Translations under genes and position numbers: made by a program | NCBI GenBank assembly: GCA_002342175.1 | Contig: DDPL01000005.1 | Coordinates: 1 to 16,654 of the forward strand | Length of the DNA stretch: 16,654 nt | Direction: 5' to 3' | Source: Legionellales bacterium UBA2469 | GTDB lineage: Bacteria; Pseudomonadota; Gammaproteobacteria; Legionellales; Legionellaceae | The notes under the pieces: generated by a model | What the model saw: only the letters and a program-made list of their open reading frames with translations | The model's database searches: none | What the model was told of the DNA's origin: nothing | Shown here: piece after piece, positions 8,267 through 14,587 of the stretch | Numbering within the stretch: the first letter of the stretch is position 1 | How the letters are laid out: each line of letters opens with the position of its first letter

Positions 8267-9231
8267 TAAATAAAAATTTTTCTAAAGATAGTTTTTCAAA
8301 TCAAAATGAGGTTCGTTGGTGTCCGGGCTGTGGTGATTATGCCATCTTATCAGCCTTACAAAAGACATTAGCCAATATTGGAGAATCACCTGAAAAACAT
8401 GTATTTGTTTCAGGAATTGGTTGCTCTGGTCGTTTGCCATACTACATGAATGCTTTTGGATTTCATACGATTCACGGTCGAGCAACTGCAGTGGCGAGCG
8501 GTCTAAAATTAACTCGCCCTGACATGACAGTATGGATTATCACAGGTGATGGTGATGGATTAAGCATTGGAGCAGGGCATCTTATTCATTTATTAAGACG
8601 TAATATAAATGTGAATATTTTGCTTCTCAATAATCAAGTTTATGGTTTAACCAAAGGACAATTTTCCCCAACCTCAGTGATAGGACAAATTACTAAAACA
8701 TCTCCTGGTGGCGTCAATCAAAATCCGATGAACCCTTTAATGTTGGCATTGGGTTCTGGTGCAAAATTTATTGCACGTTCTATTGACAAAGATCCAATTC
8801 ATATGAGTCAGATTTTTGAGGCTGCTTATCGTTTCCAAGGGTGTGCTTTTGTTGAAATTTATCAAGATTGTCATGTCTTTAACTCAGGTGCATTCGATGC
8901 ATTTTCCACTAAAACGCAACGACAATCTGAAGTTTTATATTTAGAAGATCAAAAGCCTATGCTTTATGGCAGTGCATTGCAACAGGGGGGATTAGTTATT
9001 GATCAAAATGGCGTTCATAAAGTGACACCTTTAGAACAAGTGATGTTGCATGATCAAAATGATTTTTTAAAAGCTGTTCAATTGGCTAATTTACATTACC
9101 CGGAGTACCCTGTACCAGTTGGCGTTCTCTATGAATCAAAAGCCCCAATCTATGCGTTTACAAATCAGGGTATGGTTGATACGAACGCATTAAAAGAACT
9201 CTATCGAAAAGGAGCAACCTGGTCCCGTTAG
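8263..9231 (+). CDS. korB: 2-oxoacid:ferredoxin oxidoreductase beta subunit, KorB-like
   Basis: This 322-residue subunit binds thiamine pyrophosphate and the single [4Fe-4S] cluster of the enzyme formed with KorA. Four cysteines are placed as in two-subunit archaeal and bacterial OFORs: C20 and C23 (W-C-P-G-C-G-D-Y), C54 (G-I-G-C-S-G-R) and C203 (Q-D-C-H-V-F-N). The TPP/Mg motif is G-D-G-D-G followed by the Asn pair and Y-G-L-T-K-G-Q, and H-G-R-A lies before it. No ferredoxin gene is adjacent, so the acceptor must be encoded elsewhere. The ATGA junction with korA indicates coupled translation and equal subunit levels. Its TAG shares bases with the stop of the opposing kinase gene (9228-9230). 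A G6 run at 8985-8990 is shorter than the tracts in the effector-like genes. Confidence 0.95.
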   Translation: MINKNFSKDSFSNQNEVRWCPGCGDYAILSALQKTLANIGESPEKHVFVSGIGCSGRLPYYMNAFGFHTIHGRATAVASGLKLTRPDMTVWIITGDGDGLSIGAGHLIHLLRRNINVNILLLNNQVYGLTKGQFSPTSVIGQITKTSPGGVNQNPMNPLMLALGSGAKFIARSIDKDPIHMSQIFEAAYRFQGCAFVEIYQDCHVFNSGAFDAFSTKTQRQSEVLYLEDQKPMLYGSALQQGGLVIDQNGVHKVTPLEQVMLHDQNDFLKAVQLANLHYPEYPVPVGVLYESKAPIYAFTNQGMVDTNALKELYRKGATWSR

Positions 9232-10412
9232 AAGTGTCGTCGACAAGCAGGATCGTGCGATAAAAGTGTGGTCATGGTTTTGTAAAAAGGGCTTTTTTCT
9301 GGCTCTGGGTGATGATGGGTTAATAAAATATGAATTATGCAACCTAGAGCAAACAAATCAGTTTCTATTCCTATGAAGTCATTGAAATTTTTTCGAATAA
9401 AATGTTGCATGAATTCAAATGGCGACATTTTGTGAATATTATGATGTCCAAAATTTTTATTTGTTTTTGGAAACAAGCAAAGATTACTTGATTTATGTGA
9501 TGCAATTTCAACCGCCATCTCCTGTTTGGCTGTACCTGTTTTTTCAATAACATGAAAAGCTAGATCTTGAAATGCCATTAATGACAAAAAATGATTAACT
9601 GAAAAAGGTAAATTTTCAAATAATTCTGGCGCAATAAACGTGAATGTACCAGGGACGACTTTGGGTCTTCTTGCATTAAATTCAAGCATGACGGCATCTT
9701 CAAAGTCAATAATATTTAAGGTTGGTTCCCCATTTTTATCAAGTTCGATACAGATGTTTTCAGGTTTTAAATCGGTATGAAAAATATTTTTTTCATGCAT
9801 TACTGACACTAAATGAATTATTTTGGAAATGATTTTTTCAAGCATTTCAGTCGGCAAATGAGGATTGATTTGTAAAAATTCATTTAGGTTTTTTCCTACA
9901 TCTCTCATTAAAAAATAAATTTCTCTATCACGAAAAAAATGTTCTCCAATATATACATCTGGGTTAGCGTAAATTAATGGTTTAACTTTGTATTTGTAAT
10001 ATGGGGATGATTTTAAGAGAAACCATTCCCTTTCAAGATTGAAGTAGCTCTGAATAGATAAAGTAAATTCTGTAGAATGTGGTTTTAAGTAGACTTGTTG
10101 GTGATAATAAATTGCAGCATATTGATAGTTATCTTCAATATGTGGATGAATTAGCGGAATAATGGTTTCATCGACATCATCATCATCATCATCTAAAACA
10201 AATTCAAATCCAGTATAGTTTGGCTGGTGATAAGAGCTAATTGGCAGGTAATAATGCCGCTTACCTTCATGATTAGGTTCTGATAAATAAAGTCCATGTT
10301 TAAATCTATCCCAAAATTTTTGTTCTTTAATATGCGTGAAACATTCAGGTGAAGAGAAATAGTCATGGAATATTGAAAATGCATTGTCAGTTATATTTTG
10401 AGCCATAATCAT
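9228..10412 (-). CDS. Atypical Ser/Thr protein kinase, probable effector
   Basis: This 394-residue protein has a eukaryotic-type kinase catalytic half. The catalytic loop is H212-T-D214-L-K216-P-E-N219, the metal-binding triplet is D236-F-E rather than DFG, the activation segment ends in A261-P-E263, and a later helix has the D-L-F-A-L-G motif. H-T-D replaces HRD, making it a non-RD type. The N-lobe is unusual: no Gly-rich loop or clear VAIK lysine is visible, and a run of six aspartates sits around residues 74-79. There is no signal peptide or membrane segment. The gene stands alone in a region of effector-like genes, and translocated kinases (LegK family) are known in Legionella, so a host-directed role is plausible but inferred. 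Starts at 10412 or 10406 are both possible; neither has a clear ribosome site. Phosphorylation of a small molecule rather than a protein cannot be excluded. Confidence 0.87.
   Translation of the reverse strand: MIMAQNITDNAFSIFHDYFSSPECFTHIKEQKFWDRFKHGLYLSEPNHEGKRHYYLPISSYHQPNYTGFEFVLDDDDDDVDETIIPLIHPHIEDNYQYAAIYYHQQVYLKPHSTEFTLSIQSYFNLEREWFLLKSSPYYKYKVKPLIYANPDVYIGEHFFRDREIYFLMRDVGKNLNEFLQINPHLPTEMLEKIISKIIHLVSVMHEKNIFHTDLKPENICIELDKNGEPTLNIIDFEDAVMLEFNARRPKVVPGTFTFIAPELFENLPFSVNHFLSLMAFQDLAFHVIEKTGTAKQEMAVEIASHKSSNLCLFPKTNKNFGHHNIHKMSPFEFMQHFIRKNFNDFIGIETDLFALGCIIHILLTHHHPEPEKSPFYKTMTTLLSHDPACRRHF
10175..10192. repeat. (CAT)6 microsatellite in the kinase gene
   Basis: Six uninterrupted CAT units read as GAT on the minus strand and encode most of the Asp run near residues 74-79 of the kinase. 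As a trinucleotide repeat, unit gain or loss would change the length of the acidic run without a frameshift. Confidence 0.8.
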
Positions 10413-10433
10413 TAGAATAATAAAATTTTGTTA

Positions 10434-10461
10434 ATAATATATACATATAAAATAAAATCAA
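10434..10461 (-). promoter_or_regulatory. Possible sigma-70 promoter of the kinase gene
   Basis: On the minus strand TTGATT (10456-10461, four of six) and TATTAT (10434-10439, five of six) are 16 bases apart. Transcription would begin about 15 bases before the kinase ATG at 10412. The surrounding DNA is nearly pure A/T, so -10-like matches are easy to find by chance. Confidence 0.35.
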
Positions 10462-10462
10462 T

Positions 10463-10502
10463 AAAAAAAAACGAATTGAAGTGTTGACATACGTTTTTTT
10501 TT
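10463..10502. repeat. Inverted repeat A9-CG / CG-T9 in the divergent promoter region
   Basis: AAAAAAAAACG (10463-10473) and its exact reverse complement (10492-10502) flank 18 bases that contain the TTGACA box of the LRR gene. The dyad lies between the two divergent genes. It could be an operator or an intrinsically bent A-tract region, but part of the match is simply opposing A and T runs. Confidence 0.5.
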
Positions 10503-10510
10503 TCAATAAT
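10484..10510 (+). promoter_or_regulatory. Candidate promoter of the LRR gene with T10 spacer
   Basis: A perfect -35 TTGACA (10484-10489) is followed after 15 bases by AATAAT (10505-10510, five of six -10 matches). The spacer contains ten consecutive T at 10494-10503. Fifteen bases is shorter than the 17-base optimum, so gain of one or two T would be expected to strengthen the promoter. Transcription would start near 10517, about 37 bases before the ATG. Confidence 0.55.
10494..10503. repeat. T10 homopolymer in the LRR promoter spacer
   Basis: Ten T residues lie between the -35 and the candidate -10 of the LRR gene. Slippage here would alter promoter spacing, as homopolymers do in known phase-variable promoters such as Neisseria fetA and porA. 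In AT-rich DNA a T10 run is less exceptional than a G10 run. Confidence 0.7.
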
Positions 10511-10553
10511 CTTCGTTGGCAAGGAAGTCTAAGCAGTCGCACAAAGGAATGTT

Positions 10554-12902
10554 ATGAAGTTTTTACTTGATGAATTGAATCAGAAATCATATTCAGATCT
10601 AAAATTGCTTTTTTTAAAAATACCGCGTTACCATAATAATATTATCATTGAAGGCTATTTTAAGAGATATTATTTTTCATACCACTATATTCCTCATTTT
10701 TTTAACTATTTACCCGAACATATTCACACTATTGAATTTAAGAGTAATAAAGACATTAGTGATTATCTTGCAGAAATGGTTGCAGCCTTTCCGTCTTTTA
10801 TACATACCATAAAAATGAATTTTGTCTTCCCAAAAATTATGAATAACTTTGGACCGGAAAGATATAAATTGATTCAAGATATTAAAAAGGTATTGAAGAG
10901 CATTCCCAAACATGTCCAATCATTAGATTTTTCTGAAATGAGATTCACCGATATCCCTAGTGATAATGAAGATATTTTGTCATTAATCCCTTCGCATATT
11001 AAAAAATTGTATTTACCTAATATTGAATTTGGATCGTTGTCAACACAAGCACGTCGACGTTTATTAAATTATATTCCGAAAACCGTTGAAGCGCTTTTTT
11101 TTGAAGAGAATTACATTCTATCAGATCGCTCTTTACCCAATTTAATTCGTATTTTTGAGGAACAATATCCAAATATCACCAGTCTGTCTCAGTGTCGTAA
11201 AGATTTATCATATGGGCAAAATCCAGTGTATTTTTGTTCGATAATGTCTTCAATTGGTATTGCATTTCCACGCCTCCGTCACTTAAATTTAAGAGAAAAT
11301 CAATTTGGAAATTTAGTTAGAAATGAATCTTTTGCAACATGTTTACAAGTGATTCCTTCACAGGTGTCAGATGTTGATTTGGGAGAAAATGCAATATTTT
11401 CATATAGCATTTTAAATTTATGTTTAGCATTTCAAGAGTTACCGCCTTCAATAAAATCAATTGATATTGGAGATGATATTTCTAAATTAAATCAAAATGA
11501 TGTTCAAAGATGTATTTATAGCTTACCAATACAAATAGAAATTCTTCGAATGACCAAAATTTCATTTATGGGATTAGATGCTGGAAATTTTTCGATGCTC
11601 ATTGAACATATTCCACCGCATGTTCACACATTTGATCTCAGTAAAAATAAATTTAGTGAAAAAAATCACCAGGATATTGTACAAGTTTTTAAGAATATCC
11701 CCAAACATGTTCATACACTTATTCTAAAAAATAATTTTCTATCGTACTTTTCAATAGAACAGTTTAGATCAATCATGGAGGCATTGCCTCAAACGATCAA
11801 ATGTATAAATCTTTTGGAAAATGGTTTTGAAAGTTTAAATCACTCAATGATGAACCGTTATTTCGATGTGATTCCAGACGTTGAAGTTATTTTAGATTTT
11901 TCTAAAGTTTGGTGGAGTTTAAATCAAGGTATTGTAAATCAAGCAATACCATTATCGAATGTTATTCGACCAAGAAAACTTTATCATCAAAGAGAGCGAG
12001 CTCAAATGATCATTGGAGTTGCACAAATTTTCCAAGCAAAAAAATTACCCATATCATGTGTAGAAAATATTGGAACGTTTATATTTGGCATGTATCGTCT
12101 TAATTCATTTTCAGAACATGTAAAACATATTTCAACGAAGTTGAATGTTTCTAAACATACAGGTAAGTTATATCAAAATTTGAACTCAATATGCAGCGCC
12201 CGAAGAGAGTTCGTACAACAATCAGGTTATTCAATTCTAGATTTCAGCATGATGGGGGGGGGGTTATCTAATAAGCTTCAAATGAATGATCTGATAAAAA
12301 ACATTCCCAACTCGATTCGTTGTATTAATATAAGTTTTAACCGATGTCCATATACTATTGAATCAAGACAATATACTCAGGAGGCATTTCAATTCTTTCC
12401 ACCACATGTTGAACTTATTGATTTGAGAGGTAATGGTTTTGAATTTATGGAACCTAAGCATTTACAGGACTTGTTAGGTAAAATTCCAAAGGATATGAAA
12501 ATCCTACTCTCACAGGAAATTCTTGCAACTTTAACCCAATATTTAATTCGAATGGATACACCGGAATTTTATAGATCATTGATTGGAAATTATACGAAAT
12601 TTCTCGATAAGGCCCAGATTTTATTGAATGATTATACCCAAGGTGATTCGCCATTGATGCGTTTGCTCATGGGGTATTGGAATTGGAATCGCAATCATAT
12701 TTACGACGTCGATAAGGTGGTTGTAAAAATTCAACAGGGGTTAATTCAAAATATTAGAGACGCATTTCATGGGTTTATGAAAATTTTATTAAAAAACCAA
12801 ACAGGCGCTTTAGCAAAGTCACTGATGTATTTGATTCTTGAATTAGAACGCGCCGAAAACAGTTCTTTAGAAAAAAAAGTGTTAATGATGAGTAGGAGAT
12901 AA
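10554..12902 (+). CDS. Leucine-rich-repeat protein, probable effector, with internal G10 tract
   Basis: This 782-residue protein is built of ribonuclease-inhibitor-like leucine-rich repeats. Three consecutive units of exactly 29 residues are clear at 353-381, 382-410 and 411-439. Each starts I/L-P-x-x-V/I, then a strand (x-L/I-x-L), an Asn/Glu-Asn turn and an amphipathic helix. Degenerate copies occur around 110-310, and another cluster follows near 580-660. The last ~120 residues are helical and non-repetitive, ending in a Glu/Lys-rich tail. No signal peptide or membrane segment is seen. LRR proteins of this style are frequent among secreted effectors of intracellular gammaproteobacteria and act by binding host proteins; that role is inferred. 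AAAGGA lies five bases before the ATG, and a TTGACA promoter lies upstream. A G10 run at codons 567-570 keeps the frame open only at its present length modulo three. The next gene begins one base after its stop, suggesting coupled translation. Confidence 0.88.
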   Translation: MKFLLDELNQKSYSDLKLLFLKIPRYHNNIIIEGYFKRYYFSYHYIPHFFNYLPEHIHTIEFKSNKDISDYLAEMVAAFPSFIHTIKMNFVFPKIMNNFGPERYKLIQDIKKVLKSIPKHVQSLDFSEMRFTDIPSDNEDILSLIPSHIKKLYLPNIEFGSLSTQARRRLLNYIPKTVEALFFEENYILSDRSLPNLIRIFEEQYPNITSLSQCRKDLSYGQNPVYFCSIMSSIGIAFPRLRHLNLRENQFGNLVRNESFATCLQVIPSQVSDVDLGENAIFSYSILNLCLAFQELPPSIKSIDIGDDISKLNQNDVQRCIYSLPIQIEILRMTKISFMGLDAGNFSMLIEHIPPHVHTFDLSKNKFSEKNHQDIVQVFKNIPKHVHTLILKNNFLSYFSIEQFRSIMEALPQTIKCINLLENGFESLNHSMMNRYFDVIPDVEVILDFSKVWWSLNQGIVNQAIPLSNVIRPRKLYHQRERAQMIIGVAQIFQAKKLPISCVENIGTFIFGMYRLNSFSEHVKHISTKLNVSKHTGKLYQNLNSICSARREFVQQSGYSILDFSMMGGGLSNKLQMNDLIKNIPNSIRCINISFNRCPYTIESRQYTQEAFQFFPPHVELIDLRGNGFEFMEPKHLQDLLGKIPKDMKILLSQEILATLTQYLIRMDTPEFYRSLIGNYTKFLDKAQILLNDYTQGDSPLMRLLMGYWNWNRNHIYDVDKVVVKIQQGLIQNIRDAFHGFMKILLKNQTGALAKSLMYLILELERAENSSLEKKVLMMSRR
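12254..12263. repeat. G10 tract inside the LRR gene
   Basis: Ten consecutive G encode the end of M567 plus G568-G570. Loss of one G gives a stop after residue 576 and gain of one G gives a stop after residue 572, instead of the full 782 residues. Such a tract is highly unusual in DNA this AT-rich and is the classic form of a slipped-strand contingency locus. Confidence 0.9.
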
Positions 12903-12903
12903 T

Positions 12904-13275
12904 ATGGAAATAAAAATATTAAAATCAGACAAAGCTCAATTCACAAATGATTTTTTGAATATGGCTCGATTTTATCATTGGACAGGGAAGGAACTCAGCT
13001 TATTGACGGGATTAAGTGAATCAACAATAAGTCGCGTCAATCAAGGCAAGCGTTATCTTTTACCCAATACCAAAGAGGGTGAAATAGTCCTTTTACTGCT
13101 TCAAATTTTTCAATGTTTAAACATGGTCGTTGGTCATCAACATCAAAAGGCTTTAGCATGGCTATATTCTAAAAATCAGGCTTTTAATAATCAAAGGCCA
13201 ATCGATTGTATGAAAAATATTGTTGGATTGGTAAATGTACTTCATTTTTTAGAGAAAGAAGTACCCAACAAATAA
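12904..13275 (+). CDS. Xre/MbcA/ParS-type antitoxin-like DNA-binding protein
   Basis: This 123-residue protein has an N-terminal helix-turn-helix (about 28-50, T-G-K-E-L-S-L-L-T-G-L-S-E-S-T-I-S-R) and a C-terminal MbcA/ParS/Xre toxin-binding (DUF2384-like) domain. The latter shows A-x-x-W86-L-x-x-x-N, then P99-I-D and G-L-x-x-V-x-x-x-L. In known systems this protein neutralises a RES-domain toxin that depletes NAD+ and autoregulates the operon. No RES-like gene is present here, so it is either an orphan regulator or the partner of a different neighbour. A strong AGGAG (12894-12898) lies five bases before the ATG, and the start is one base after the LRR stop, so expression should follow the LRR gene. 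The tight link to a phase-variable gene is unusual for an antitoxin. Confidence 0.82.
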   Translation: MEIKILKSDKAQFTNDFLNMARFYHWTGKELSLLTGLSESTISRVNQGKRYLLPNTKEGEIVLLLLQIFQCLNMVVGHQHQKALAWLYSKNQAFNNQRPIDCMKNIVGLVNVLHFLEKEVPNK

Positions 13276-13357
13276 AAATCATGGTTGATATTTTGGGGCA
13301 TATTGTAATTTTTATAGTCTAAACTGATAGATATATCTCTTTAGTGAGTCGATAGAA

Positions 13358-14002
13358 ATGTACTCTCAAAATATCACCATTCCAATTTCATTAAAATTAT
13401 TAAATGGTATTTTAACTATTCCCCAGCAAGCAAAAGGAATTGTTATTTTTGTTCATGGCAGTGGTAGTGGGCGATTGAGTACACGAAACCAATCTGTTGC
13501 AAATCAATTAAATCAAGCAGGATTGGCGACATTATTATTTGATTTGCTTTCGCATGAAGAAGAGTTGATTGATAATAAAACACGAGGGTACCGGTTTGAT
13601 ATACCTATGTTAGCATTGCGCTTAGTTGATGTAACTCAATGGGTCGCTGATAATTCAAGATTATCGAATCTATCAATAGGGTATTTTGGCGCCAGCACCG
13701 GCGCAGCAGCAGCAATCATCGCATCTGTCAAAACGCCGCAACAGATCAAAGCCATTGTTTCACGTGGTGGGCGCATTGATTTAGCGCAACAGGCGTTACC
13801 AATAACTACATCCCCAACATTGGCCATTGTTGGCAGTTTAGATAATGTTGTTCTAAATTTAAATTTAGAAGCTCTGGAAAAAATGAATTGTAAACACCAG
13901 CTTCATATTGTCAAGGGTGCAAGTCATTTGTTTGAAGAAAATAATTGTTTACAAGAAGTAGCAGTTGCGGCAATAAAATGGTTTTTAAAATACTTCATTT
14001 AG
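13358..14002 (+). CDS. Alpha/beta hydrolase, dienelactone-hydrolase-like
   Basis: This 214-residue cytoplasmic hydrolase has a complete catalytic triad: nucleophile S113 in G-A-S-T-G, D162 in G-S-L-D-N and H190 in G-A-S-H-L-F. The oxyanion-hole region is F-V-H-G-S-G-S-G-R near residues 30-38, followed by S-T-R-N-Q, a pattern common in small bacterial proteins annotated as dienelactone hydrolase or alpha/beta hydrolase. The natural ester substrate is unknown. There is no signal peptide. It follows the Xre-like gene by 82 bases with no clear terminator; a TATAGT (13313-13318) could be a -10 but lacks a good -35. The ribosome site is weak (GTGAG). The next gene starts 15 bases after its stop, so the two are likely co-transcribed. 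Confidence 0.9.
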   Translation: MYSQNITIPISLKLLNGILTIPQQAKGIVIFVHGSGSGRLSTRNQSVANQLNQAGLATLLFDLLSHEEELIDNKTRGYRFDIPMLALRLVDVTQWVADNSRLSNLSIGYFGASTGAAAAIIASVKTPQQIKAIVSRGGRIDLAQQALPITTSPTLAIVGSLDNVVLNLNLEALEKMNCKHQLHIVKGASHLFEENNCLQEVAVAAIKWFLKYFI

Positions 14003-14017
14003 ATTGGAGTCATGAAC

Positions 14018-14587
14018 ATGTCTATGACACAAATAAAAAAAAATATTGCGGATTATCCTTATCTTGCAATTCAATGGTTGATTCTATTAGAGGCACAAGA
14101 AAAGCTTGAGCCGAATGCGTCCCAAGATTCATTAAAGAAACAGTTAATTCGTTTTATTAAGAAAAGTTTTTATGAAGAAAACCTAAAGGATTTTTTAAAA
14201 AACTTTGATTCCAAAGTTCTTTCAATAAAAGTGCGCGCGTATATCGAATTTATAAAAAAAGTCAGTCATGGTGAAATTTTATATGCACCGCGCTTAGCAC
14301 CTCAAGAACAAGCCTCTGAAATTGCAGAACAGTTATTATTGATGATTATACATGAGCCCGTTGATAAATCTTTGATGCTATCACTGCGCGAAGTGATTTC
14401 TCATGGCTTTTCGCATTCTTATCATTTTAAAAATTTTGGGTTATTTGAGAAAAAATCGAGTTCACTGACCATTCAACAGGTTTTAGATCATCTAATTACG
14501 AAACAAGATTTGTCTGATAGAGAAAAATATTGGTTATTTAATAATCACAATAATCGTATATTACGTATGCCTGTCGGGTTTAGGTGA
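14018..14587 (+). CDS. Hypothetical helical protein
   Basis: I do not recognise this 189-residue protein. It looks almost wholly alpha-helical and soluble, with no signal peptide, membrane segment, cysteine cluster or obvious catalytic motif. His residues cluster around the middle-to-late part (S-H-G-F-S-H-S-Y-H). I chose the ATG at 14018 because GGAG at 14006-14009 is eight bases upstream of it; the ATG at 14012 is only two bases from that site. It follows the hydrolase gene by 15 bases, probably in the same transcript. Its last 27 bases overlap the 3' end of the opposing deaminase-like gene, so the two transcripts must be complementary at their ends. Confidence 0.78.
   Translation: MSMTQIKKNIADYPYLAIQWLILLEAQEKLEPNASQDSLKKQLIRFIKKSFYEENLKDFLKNFDSKVLSIKVRAYIEFIKKVSHGEILYAPRLAPQEQASEIAEQLLLMIIHEPVDKSLMLSLREVISHGFSHSYHFKNFGLFEKKSSSLTIQQVLDHLITKQDLSDREKYWLFNNHNNRILRMPVGFR

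Noticed and set aside
8985..8990. G6 run in korB as another contingency tract
   Set aside because: Six bases is within the range found in ordinary genes and the host gene is a metabolic enzyme; it is much less likely to slip than the 8-10 base tracts.
11606..11870. DNA repeats within the LRR gene as a recombination or CRISPR-like array
   Set aside because: The similarity follows the 29-residue protein repeat (87 bases) and is degenerate at DNA level, so it is explained by leucine-rich repeats.
12904..14587. RES-domain toxin partner for the Xre/MbcA-like gene
   Set aside because: The downstream genes are an alpha/beta hydrolase with a complete Ser-Asp-His triad and an unrecognised helical protein; neither shows RES features.
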